This document shows, one piece after another, positions 1 through 6,303 of a stretch of 7,316 bases of DNA. Within the stretch, counting starts at the first letter, position 1, and each line of letters opens with the position of its first letter. The position numbers and the translations under genes are program-made. Origin of the DNA: Pseudomonadota bacterium (lineage in GTDB: Bacteria > Pseudomonadota > Alphaproteobacteria > Acetobacterales > Acetobacteraceae); contig JAJYFW010000080.1 of NCBI GenBank assembly GCA_021785335.1, forward strand, positions 1-7,316, given 5' to 3'. Below the pieces are notes generated by a model. It was not told the origin of the DNA, did not search any database, and saw only the letters and a program-made list of their open reading frames with translations.

Positions 1-520
1 CGGTCTCGCGCACGGAATCCTCGACCGTCCCGCCCGAGGCGGCGGCCACCGCCTTCGCGACCCAATCCGTGTTGATGCCGTATTCCCATTGCGTTCCGGC
101 ATCGAACAACGCGACCGGCCGGCGCGGCGGACGCAGCTGCGACCAACGCAGCACACGCTCGTTGAAGAACGGATAGCCGAACCCCGCGGTGTGCGTGAGC
201 AGGTGCCTGAGCGTGACCGGGACGCGCGCCGGGCGAAGCACCGGCTCGCCCGCCGCGTCGAACCCCTCCAGCACCAGCGGCGCTGCGAGTTCCTCCACCC
301 ACCGCCCGACGTGCGCGTCGAGCGAGAGCCGGCCCTGCTCGACGAGCACCAGCGCCGCCACCGACGTCACAGCCTTGGACATCGAGGCGAGGAAGGCGCG
401 GCTCTGCGTCGTTGCCGCGCCCGCCGCGCCTTGCCAGAACATGCCCTCCCGCCGCGCGAGGAACCCTGCGATCGCCGGAACCGGGGCGGTGTCGAGCGCC
501 GCCCGCAGCGCCTGCGTCAC
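1..520 (-). CDS. Serine hydrolase, class C beta-lactamase family (partial; C-terminus beyond left edge)
   Basis: This is the N-terminal 173 residues of a beta-lactamase-fold serine hydrolase (class C / esterase / D-aminopeptidase-like group). The SxxK motif S46-M-S-K49 supplies the nucleophile and general base. A tyrosine motif, Y147-G-I-N150 followed by TDWV, matches the second catalytic box of this superfamily. The stretch L104-R-H-L-L-T-H-T-A-G113 is the typical segment between them. The third motif (KTG/HTG type) should lie beyond the left edge, so completeness cannot be judged. The GTG start overlaps the stop of the upstream gene as GTGA, which argues for co-expression. The N-terminus begins directly with folded-domain sequence and has no signal peptide, so a cytoplasmic enzyme acting on an ester, amide or peptide is more likely than a periplasmic antibiotic-resistance beta-lactamase. 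The family is confident; the substrate is unknown. Confidence 0.88.
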   Translation of the reverse strand, partial: MTQALRAALDTAPVPAIAGFLARREGMFWQGAAGAATTQSRAFLASMSKAVTSVAALVLVEQGRLSLDAHVGRWVEELAAPLVLEGFDAAGEPVLRPARVPVTLRHLLTHTAGFGYPFFNERVLRWSQLRPPRRPVALFDAGTQWEYGINTDWVAKAVAAASGGTVEDSVRET

Positions 521-2292
521 CGACCCACCGCGTAGCCCTGCATGCCGCGCGGGTTGGCGCCCGCGAAGATCTGCCCGTCGTCCTCGAGCCGCGCGGCGCA
601 AAGGCGTCCCTCGCTCCACTCCGCGCCCATCTCCGCGTCGTGGCCGCGCGCCTTGAGTGCGGCGAGCACCTCCGGCGGGTAGCGTCCCTCGATCACCACG
701 CGCCCGGGCTTCGCCAGCCGTGGCCAGAAGCTGTTGTTCCAGTGCTCGGTATGGAACGAAGGCGCATCGATCGATTCCTGGATGTTCATGCGGTGGTGCA
801 GCATGCGCAGGTAGAAGACCGGCTGCCACTGGTCCTGCTGGTCACCGCCCGGCGTGCCGAAGCTCATCCATGCCTTTCCGTCGCGCAGCGCCATGCTGGG
901 CGAGAGCGTGGTGCGCGGGCGCTTCCTGGGCGCGATCGAGTTCGGCAGGCCTGGGGTCGCCCAGAAGATCTGCCCGCGCGTCGACAGCGGGAAGCCGAGC
1001 TCCGGTACCACCGGCGAGGAATGCAGCCAGCCGCCGGAAGGCGTCGCGCTCACCATGTTGCCGTCGCGGTCGATCACGTCGATGTGGCAGGTGTCGCCAC
1101 CGACCGAGCCGAGCCGAGCCACGGTCGGCTCGCCGGCCCCCGCCGCCATGATCTCCGGCGTCTTGATGCGCGCGAGATGCGAAAGATCGTTCGAGAACCC
1201 CTCGATGCTGCCCGGCCGCAGCGCGTGGCTCGCGGTCTCGCCGATCAGCTTGCGGCGCGCGGCGTTGTATTCCTCCGAGAGAAGGGTCCCGAGCGGCACC
1301 TTCACGAAATCGGGGTCGCCGTAGAACGCCTCGCGGTCGGCGAAGGCGAGCTTCATTCCCTCGACCACGGTATGGACGAAATCGGCGCCGAGCGGGTCCA
1401 TCGAGGCGATGTCGATGCCGCGCAGCAGCGCGAGAAGCTGCAGGAACACCGGTCCCTGGCTCCACGCGCCACATTTCAGCAGGGTGTGGCCGGCGTAGTC
1501 GAACGAGACCGGGTCTTCCACGGTCGCCTGCCAGCGCGCCATGTCGTCGGCGGTGAGCAGGCCGCGATGGCGCCGCCCGGAGCAGTCCAGCAGCTCGTTC
1601 GCGGCATAGAATTTCCCCGCTTCCTCGGCGACGAAGCCCTGGTAGAAGCAGCGCCGCGCGGCGTCGATGCGCGCCTCGCGGGTGGGGCCGTTGCATTCCT
1701 TCAACAACCTCTCCCAGCAGTCGGCCAGCGCCGGGCGGGCAAACAGGCTGCCCACCGCAGGCACCTCGCCACGCGGCAGGAAGACGGCGGCCGAGGTCGG
1801 CCAGTACTGCTCGAACAGCGGCCGCACCGATTCGATCGCCGCCGGGATGCGCGCGACGATATGGATGCCACGCCGCGCGTAATAGATGGCGTAGGAGAGC
1901 ACGTCCGCCACTTCCATCGTGCCCCAGTCACGCAGCAGCACCATCCAGGCGTCGAACGCGCCCGGCACGACGGCCGGCAGCAACCCGGTGCCCGGCACCA
2001 GGTCGAGCCCGAGCGAGGCGAAATGCTCCGGCGTTGCCGCGTCCGGCGCCACGCCCTGGCCGCAGATCACGTGCTGCGTGCCCGCCTTCGCGTCGTGCAG
2101 GATGATCGGCGCGTCGCCGCCCGGCCCGTTCAGGTGCGGCTCCGCGACATGCAGCACGAAGGCCGCGGCCACCGCGGCGTCCGCGGCGTTGCCGCCACGC
2201 TCCAGCACCGCCATGCCAGTCTGGCTTGCTATCCAGTGGGTGGTGGCGACGGCGCCGAACGTTGCGGCGATCTCGGGGCGGGTGGTGAACAT
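517..2292 (-). CDS. Gamma-glutamyltransferase-family protein (Ntn hydrolase), substrate uncertain
   Basis: A 591-residue protein, about the usual length for the family. Family landmarks in order are R32-G-G-N-A-A-D38 near the N-terminus, L54-N-G-P-G-G-D60, the catalytic threonine T401 in GGD-T-CHIDVIDRDGN, K457-R-P-R-T-T-L-S-P465, and the G479-T-P-G-G-D484 oxyanion loop. In this family the precursor cleaves itself before the threonine, which becomes the N-terminal nucleophile of the small subunit. The ATG at 2292 (MFTTRPEI) is chosen because GGAG sits six bases before it and family members often start MFTTRPE; in-frame ATGs at 2307 and 2328 have poorer upstream sequence. There is no signal peptide or membrane segment, so it is probably cytoplasmic. 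By eye, several residues that bind the gamma-glutamyl group in E. coli GGT are replaced (see findings), so it may be a different amidase or acylase. It is followed with a 4-base overlap by a serine hydrolase gene and diverges from phnN. Confidence 0.9.
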   Translation of the reverse strand: MFTTRPEIAATFGAVATTHWIASQTGMAVLERGGNAADAAVAAAFVLHVAEPHLNGPGGDAPIILHDAKAGTQHVICGQGVAPDAATPEHFASLGLDLVPGTGLLPAVVPGAFDAWMVLLRDWGTMEVADVLSYAIYYARRGIHIVARIPAAIESVRPLFEQYWPTSAAVFLPRGEVPAVGSLFARPALADCWERLLKECNGPTREARIDAARRCFYQGFVAEEAGKFYAANELLDCSGRRHRGLLTADDMARWQATVEDPVSFDYAGHTLLKCGAWSQGPVFLQLLALLRGIDIASMDPLGADFVHTVVEGMKLAFADREAFYGDPDFVKVPLGTLLSEEYNAARRKLIGETASHALRPGSIEGFSNDLSHLARIKTPEIMAAGAGEPTVARLGSVGGDTCHIDVIDRDGNMVSATPSGGWLHSSPVVPELGFPLSTRGQIFWATPGLPNSIAPRKRPRTTLSPSMALRDGKAWMSFGTPGGDQQDQWQPVFYLRMLHHRMNIQESIDAPSFHTEHWNNSFWPRLAKPGRVVIEGRYPPEVLAALKARGHDAEMGAEWSEGRLCAARLEDDGQIFAGANPRGMQGYAVGR

Positions 2293-2298
2293 CTCTTT

Positions 2299-2302
2299 CT
2301 CC
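2299..2302 (-). promoter_or_regulatory. Ribosome binding site that decides the start of the gamma-glutamyltransferase-family gene
   Basis: On the minus strand GGAG lies six bases before the ATG at 2292. The two in-frame ATGs further upstream (2307, 2328) lack a comparable purine-rich element at a useful distance. This, with the MFTTRPE N-terminus familiar from homologues, supports the shorter 591-residue form. Confidence 0.6.
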
Positions 2303-2374
2303 GACATTTCGCCGCAAGCTAGGGCCAACGCCCGGTTCCGGAAAGCCGCCCCGACATCCCGGCGATTGATCCGC

Positions 2375-2402
2375 CTTGGCGCTGGCCTGCCGAGGCGCCA
2401 AG
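2375..2402. promoter_or_regulatory. Perfect inverted repeat in the phnN leader (hairpin or operator candidate)
   Basis: CTTGGCGC at 2375-2382 is exactly complementary to GCGCCAAG at 2395-2402, with a 12-base loop; a T-G pair can extend the stem by one. The right arm ends inside the purine-rich phnN ribosome binding site (AGAGGGG, 2401-2407), and the start codon follows at 2410. As RNA it could hinder ribosome access; as DNA its arm centres are 20 bp apart, about two helical turns, which would suit a dimeric regulator. No T-run follows, so it is not a standard terminator. The role is inference. Confidence 0.4.
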
Positions 2403-2409
2403 AGGGGCC

Positions 2410-2961
2410 ATGGACAGGGCAGGGATTCTGGTGCTGGTCGTCGGCCCCTCGGCGGCGGGAAAGGACACGCTGCTGGCCGGCGCGCGCCTCGCGCTTGCCG
2501 GCGACCTACGTTTCGCCTTCGCCGTCCGCGAGATTACGCGCCCGGCGGAGGCAGGCGGCGAGGACCACATCCCGGTGACGAGCCAGCAATTTGCCACCAG
2601 CCGCGCCGGCTATGCCCTTGCCTGGGAGGCGCACGGCCACGGCTACGGCATCCCCGGGTCCGTGATGGCCGAACTTGCGGGCGGGCGCGTTGTCGTCGCC
2701 AACGTGAGCCGCACTGTCATCGCCGAGGCCGCCGCCCGGTTCGCGGTGCGGGTGCTGGAGATCACGGCCTCGCCCGCGGTGCTCGCCGCCCGTCTCGCGG
2801 TGCGCGGGCGGGAAGGGCCGGCGGACCAGGCTTCCCGCCTCGCGCGCCATGTTGCGTTGCCGCCGGGGATCACCTCGGTGCGTATCGTCAACGACTCCAC
2901 GGTGGAGGAGGGCGTCGCCGCGGTGCTCGCGGCGCTCCGGGCCATCGCCGGCGCGCGTTGA
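2410..2961 (+). CDS. phnN: PhnN, ribose 1,5-bisphosphate phosphokinase
   Basis: This cytosolic kinase uses ATP to convert ribose 1,5-bisphosphate to PRPP, the last step of the C-P lyase pathway, returning ribose to nucleotide metabolism. The 183-residue product is the usual length for PhnN and is related to guanylate kinase. The P-loop is G12-P-S-A-A-G-K18-D-T20. It is followed by E41-I-T-R-P-A and then AGGEDHIPV, which resembles the E. coli PhnN segment ITRPADAGGENHI. Further downstream are a YALAWEAHG stretch and a V-R-G-R-E-G lid-like segment. The start is the ATG at 2410 because the P-loop sits at the family-typical distance and AGAGG lies four bases upstream. It is transcribed alone, divergent from the gamma-glutamyltransferase-family gene and convergent with the phn operon; in many genomes it lies in the same direction beside phnM. 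An inverted repeat abuts its ribosome binding site. Confidence 0.93.
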   Translation: MDRAGILVLVVGPSAAGKDTLLAGARLALAGDLRFAFAVREITRPAEAGGEDHIPVTSQQFATSRAGYALAWEAHGHGYGIPGSVMAELAGGRVVVANVSRTVIAEAAARFAVRVLEITASPAVLAARLAVRGREGPADQASRLARHVALPPGITSVRIVNDSTVEEGVAAVLAALRAIAGAR

Positions 2962-3081
2962 CCCACGTCCATTCGGGCGGCGCCCACGGTCTCGGCGTCG
3001 AGCAACTCATGGCCTGTACCGGTGCCCCCTGATCGTGCCCGAAAACGCGCCGGAAATGAAATGGCCCGGTTGAAGCCGCGC

Positions 3082-3723
3082 TCAGCCGCCGAGCGGAATT
3101 CGCGCCACCTCGGCAAACGCGGCGCCCGCCTCGGCTTCAGCAAAGATCGCGATCGTGTCCACCATCAGCGGCAGGGCGAGGGCGGCGGCGAAATGCGCTT
3201 CCGCTTCGGGGCGCCAGCGCGCATGCCCCGCCGCGTCGAGCCGATGCGACAGCGTCATGTGAAAGAACCACGTGGCGAAGCAGTAGGGATACCCCCAGCG
3301 TTCCAGCATCCGCCGCTCCGCCGCACCGAGTCGCTCCGGGCGTCGCCGCGCGATCTCCGCCCCGTCCGGTGGCGCGCGCAGAAAATCGAGTTCCGCCACG
3401 GCGGCATCGGCAAGTGCCTGCAGCGCTCCGGATGATGCCGTCTCGCGCAACGCCAGGAAACCGTGAAGATCGGCGACCGCGAGGCGCGGGAGCGGGAAGG
3501 GGGGCACACCCCGAGCCAGGTCGCGCGTCGCCGCCATCACGTCGTCCCAGGTAAAGCCGTCACGAAGCCGGAACGGTGGCTTCAGCGTTGCATGGAACCC
3601 GTATCGCCGGGCGTCCACGGTGATCGCCTGCCGCTCAGGCGCGGCGAACCAGGACGAAGCTGCCGCCGCCAGTGGGGCATCCGGCGAAGGCGCAAAGTAA
3701 ATCGCGACGCGATACGGCTTCAC
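3082..3723 (-). CDS. DUF1045 phosphonate-metabolism protein, 2H-phosphoesterase-like
   Basis: A 213-residue protein of the DUF1045 family, commonly found in C-P lyase operons. Two H-x-T motifs mark the 2H phosphoesterase fold: H44-A-T46 in YGFHATLKPPFRL and H155-M-T157 in FFHMTLSHRL, with about 110 residues between the histidines. The fold usually hydrolyses cyclic phosphodiesters or 2'-5' bonds. In the C-P lyase pathway the matching substrate would be 5-phosphoribosyl 1,2-cyclic phosphate, which PhnP (a metallo-beta-lactamase-fold enzyme) opens in E. coli. No phnP is seen here, so this protein is a plausible replacement; that role is inferred from fold and position. The start is GTG, overlapping the phnM stop as GTGA, with no strong ribosome binding site, which suggests reinitiation. 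It is the last gene of the operon. No signal peptide or membrane segment is seen. Confidence 0.88.
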   Translation of the reverse strand: MKPYRVAIYFAPSPDAPLAAAASSWFAAPERQAITVDARRYGFHATLKPPFRLRDGFTWDDVMAATRDLARGVPPFPLPRLAVADLHGFLALRETASSGALQALADAAVAELDFLRAPPDGAEIARRRPERLGAAERRMLERWGYPYCFATWFFHMTLSHRLDAAGHARWRPEAEAHFAAALALPLMVDTIAIFAEAEAGAAFAEVARIPLGG

Positions 3724-4850
3724 GCGACGCGCACGCCCGCGCGCCAGGCCTCGCGCACCACCGGCAAGCCCTCATGCAGGCGCACCCGCACCAGATCGCC
3801 GCGCAGCCCCGCTGCCAGCGCGCCACGGTCGGCCAGCCCCGCCATCGTCGCCGGCGTCGCGGTCACCATGGCGATCGCGCGCGGCAGGCCGATCGTCGCC
3901 GCCGCGATGAACGCCGCCTCCACCAGGCTCGCCGGCACATAGTCCGAGGCGAACGCATCGACGGCGTCGGTCGCCACCAGGTCCGCGACCGCTACGTTTC
4001 CGGAGTGGCTGCCTCCGCGCACGATGTTCGGTGCCCCCGCGATCACGGCCATGCCGTGCGCGTGCGCCGCCTTTGCGGCCTCCAGGGTCACCGGAAACTC
4101 GCTGATGCGGATACCGAGCGCTGCGTTTTCCGCCACTTCCTCCTCGGTGCGGTCGTCATGGCTCGCGATCGCCACCCCGGTCTCGCTCACCACACCGAGC
4201 ACGAAATCCCGGTTCGGCCCGCGCACTCTCTCGCGGTCTGCCATACGGTTGGCGAGCGAGCGCTCGATCTGCTCGGCCGAATACCCCTCCTTCAGCCGCA
4301 GCGCGCGGTAACGGTCGAGATCAGCGTACTGCCCTACGCCAGGCGTGTGATCCATCACGCTGAGCAGCCGCACGGCAGGGTGGCGGCAGACCGGCTCGAA
4401 CAGGTCGCGCATATCCGGTGCCGGCAACTCGCAGCGCAGATGCAGGAAATGGTCGCTGCGCAGCACGCCCGTCTGCCCCAGCGCGTCAAGATCGGTTACC
4501 GCCTCGCGAAACGTCTGCGTGCGCTCGTGCTCGAAACCCACGATGCCCACGCACAGCGCGTCCAGCACCGTGGTGACGCCCGCCGCGGCGCATTGCGCGT
4601 CGTGCGCCAGCATTGCCGAGCGCGACGGCCAGCGCGCATGCACGCGCGGCTGCACCTGGCGCTCCAGATTGTCGGTGTGCACATCGACCACGCCGGGAAT
4701 CAGCAGATCGCCTCCCAGGTCAAACGCGCCCACTGCCGCGCTCCTTCCGCGCGCGACTTCGGCGATCGTCTCGCCGCGCAGTACCAGCGTACCGGGGAAC
4801 GCCTCGTCGCGCGTGACGATGGTGGCGTTGGTCAGGATCGTCTCGTTCAT
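3720..4850 (-). CDS. phnM: PhnM, alpha-D-ribose 1-methylphosphonate 5-triphosphate diphosphatase
   Basis: PhnM is a cytosolic metal-dependent amidohydrolase-superfamily enzyme that removes pyrophosphate from alpha-D-ribose 1-phosphonate 5-triphosphate, making the 5-phosphate substrate for the PhnJ lyase. The 376-residue product is close to the family's usual length of about 380. Likely metal or active-site motifs in order are H58-T-D-N-L-E in VVDVHTDNLE, D133-H-F-L-H137-L-R-C-E, M166-D-H-T-P-G-V, S230-H-D-D-R-T, the loop A273-P-N-I-V-R-G-G-S-H282-S-G-N, and S302-D303-Y near the end, matching the expected final aspartate. None of these looks broken. The ATG start overlaps the phnL stop as ATGA, with GAGG just upstream; the gene's own stop overlaps the next gene. 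Function is confident from family motifs and operon position. Confidence 0.95.
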   Translation of the reverse strand: MNETILTNATIVTRDEAFPGTLVLRGETIAEVARGRSAAVGAFDLGGDLLIPGVVDVHTDNLERQVQPRVHARWPSRSAMLAHDAQCAAAGVTTVLDALCVGIVGFEHERTQTFREAVTDLDALGQTGVLRSDHFLHLRCELPAPDMRDLFEPVCRHPAVRLLSVMDHTPGVGQYADLDRYRALRLKEGYSAEQIERSLANRMADRERVRGPNRDFVLGVVSETGVAIASHDDRTEEEVAENAALGIRISEFPVTLEAAKAAHAHGMAVIAGAPNIVRGGSHSGNVAVADLVATDAVDAFASDYVPASLVEAAFIAAATIGLPRAIAMVTATPATMAGLADRGALAAGLRGDLVRVRLHEGLPVVREAWRAGVRVA

Positions 4851-5533
4851 GCGGCCTCGCGTAGGGGGCGCACCTCATGCACGCGATCGGCCACCGCGTC
4901 ACGCACCGTTTCGTCATGGAAGATGCCCACGATCGCGCGCCCCGCGGCCTTGGCCTCCTGGATCATCGCCACCACGGTCGCGCGGTTCGCGGCATCGAGC
5001 GCGGATGTCGGCTCGTCGATCAGCAGGATCGGATGCGCGCCCGCGAAGCCGCGCGCGAGGTTCACGCGCTGCTGCTCGCCGCCGGAGAACGTTGCCGGCG
5101 CGAGCCCGTGCAGCGATTGCGGGATCGCCAGCCGCAGCAGCAACTCGCGGGCGCGCGCTTCGGCCCCGTCGTCCGCGCCGGCCGCCTCCGCCACGATCGA
5201 GAGTGCGGGCACGCGCGGCACCACGCGCAGGAACTGACTGACATAGCCGAGCGTGCGCGCGCGGATTTCCAGGATGGTGCGCGGATCGGCGGTTGCGAGA
5301 TCGACCAAAGCTCCTTCGTGGCGCACCAGGATCGCCCCCGCGTCGGCGCGGTAGGTGCCGTAGAGCGAGCGCAGCAGCGACGTCTTGCCAGCGCCCGACG
5401 GCCCGGTGATGGCGACACATTCGCCGGCATGCACGTCGAACGAGACGCCGCGCAGCACGTCGAGTCGCACGCCGCCCTGCAGGTGCAGCGTGAACCCCTT
5501 GCCAAGCCCGCGCACCGAGACCGCCAGCGTCAT
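4847..5533 (-). CDS. phnL: PhnL, ABC-type ATP-binding protein of the C-P lyase system
   Basis: A 228-residue ABC ATPase without any membrane domain. Walker A is G44-P-S-G-A-G-K-T-S52, the Q-loop glutamine is Q100 in LGYVSQFLR, the signature is F149-S-G-G-E-Q-Q-R-V-N158, Walker B is I169-L-L-I-D-E174, and the switch histidine is H206 in GIFHDE. The LGYVSQFLRVVPRV and FSGGEQQRVNLARGF stretches are characteristic of PhnL. It belongs to the C-P lyase machinery rather than to a transporter; in vitro PhnG, PhnH and PhnL are needed with PhnI for the nucleosidase-like step that joins phosphonate to ATP-derived ribose. The reading frame stays open far upstream, but homology begins at the ATG at 5533 (MTLAVSVRGL), which overlaps the phnK stop as ATGA and has GGGGG just before it. 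Confidence 0.95.
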   Translation of the reverse strand: MTLAVSVRGLGKGFTLHLQGGVRLDVLRGVSFDVHAGECVAITGPSGAGKTSLLRSLYGTYRADAGAILVRHEGALVDLATADPRTILEIRARTLGYVSQFLRVVPRVPALSIVAEAAGADDGAEARARELLLRLAIPQSLHGLAPATFSGGEQQRVNLARGFAGAHPILLIDEPTSALDAANRATVVAMIQEAKAAGRAIVGIFHDETVRDAVADRVHEVRPLREAA

Positions 5534-6303
5534 GCCCCCAGCACCGAACTGACGAGCAACTGCGTATACGGATGGCGCGGATCGTCCAGCACCTGGTCGG
5601 CTAGCCCGTCCTCCACCACCCGCCCGCGCTGCATCACCATGATCCGCCCCGCGAGCAGCCTGGCCACCGCGAGGTCGTGCGTCACCAGCACCACCGCGAT
5701 GTCGAGCCGCCGTACCAGCGTGCGGATGAGATCGAGCAGCCGCGCCTGTACCGAGACATCGAGCCCGCCCGTCGGTTCGTCCATGAACACGACGCGAGGA
5801 TGCGTCACCAGCGTGCGTGCAATCTGCAGGCGTTGCAGCATCCCACCCGAAAAAGTGCTCGGCCGGTCGTCCATGCGCGCGATGTCGATCTCGACTTCCC
5901 CCAGCCAGCGCGCCGCCTCCTCGCGGATGTGCCCGAAGTGTCTCGCTCCTGCCGCCATCAGCCGCTCGCCGACATTGCCCCCGGCCGAGACATCCATACG
6001 CAGCGCCGCCCGCGGATCCTGCTGCACGAAACCCCAGTCCGAGCGGTGCAGCCGCCGCAGCACCGGCAGCGGCATCGCGTGCACGTCCGCCGCATGCCCA
6101 TCCGGGTCGCGATACCACACATGGCCGGCGTCCGGCCGCAGCCGTCCCGCGAGCACGTTGAGCAGCGTGGTCTTGCCGGACCCGGATTCGCCCACCACGG
6201 CCAGCACCTCGCCCGGCCACAGATCGGCATCGACACCGTCCAGCGCCGCGATGGGACCGAAACGAAGCGCAAGCCCGCGCGCCGAGAGCAGCGCCTCGGT
6301 CAT
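5530..6303 (-). CDS. phnK: PhnK, ABC-type ATP-binding protein of the C-P lyase complex
   Basis: A 257-residue ABC ATPase. Walker A is G38-E-S-G-S-G-K-T-T46, the Q-loop is G91-F-V-Q94-Q-D-P, the signature is F151-S-G-G-M-L-Q-R-L-Q160, Walker B is V171-V-F-M-D-E176, and the switch histidine is H209 in LVTHD. The end (HPYTQLLVSS) resembles oligopeptide-transporter ATPases, as is normal for PhnK. In E. coli PhnK docks on the PhnGHIJ core through PhnJ and its ATPase activity is needed for phosphonate use; it is not a transporter subunit. The open frame extends another 37 codons upstream, but these overlap phnJ and look unrelated. The ATG at 6303 (MTEALLSARGL) is chosen because it begins the conserved domain, overlaps the phnJ stop as ATGA, and has GGGAG eight to nine bases upstream. 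The signature has Leu after GGM where E. coli-like proteins have Gln, a mild variation. Confidence 0.95.
   Translation of the reverse strand: MTEALLSARGLALRFGPIAALDGVDADLWPGEVLAVVGESGSGKTTLLNVLAGRLRPDAGHVWYRDPDGHAADVHAMPLPVLRRLHRSDWGFVQQDPRAALRMDVSAGGNVGERLMAAGARHFGHIREEAARWLGEVEIDIARMDDRPSTFSGGMLQRLQIARTLVTHPRVVFMDEPTGGLDVSVQARLLDLIRTLVRRLDIAVVLVTHDLAVARLLAGRIMVMQRGRVVEDGLADQVLDDPRHPYTQLLVSSVLGA

Noticed and set aside
1106..1118. A short GAGCC-type tandem repeat
   Set aside because: It lies inside the coding region of the gamma-glutamyltransferase-family gene, has only two to three units, and fits ordinary codon use.
412..2322. A long open frame (about 636 codons) on the plus strand opposite the gamma-glutamyltransferase-family gene
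   Set aside because: It is a GC-rich antisense shadow: the predicted protein is Arg/His/Ala-rich with no recognisable domain, while the minus strand encodes a full family protein.
2293..2409. A sigma-70-like promoter (TTTCCG, 17-base spacer, TAGCTT on the minus strand) and an 8-base TTCCGGAA palindrome at 2336-2343
   Set aside because: The promoter match is poor, and a palindrome of that size is expected by chance every few hundred bases. A promoter for each divergent gene must be nearby, but the sequence does not locate it.
2293..2409. A Pho box (PhoB binding site) controlling phnN
   Set aside because: I looked for paired CTGTCAT-like repeats and found none in this gap. One CTGTCAT occurs inside the phnN coding region (near 2713) without the second repeat. 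The operon's own promoter would lie beyond the right edge.
2962..3081. A terminator or small gene in the gap between the convergent phnN and DUF1045 genes
   Set aside because: Only weak pairings are present (for example GGGC-ggc-GCCC near 2976, and CCGG pairs near 3050 and 3066), with no T-run on either strand. A short open frame through the start of the gap has no ribosome binding site or recognisable sequence.
4847..6220. A possible 457-residue PhnK-PhnL-like fusion in one frame
   Set aside because: Only the last 228 codons encode ABC ATPase sequence. The upstream part is an out-of-frame reading of phnK, and the ATGA overlap at 5530-5533 marks the real phnL start.
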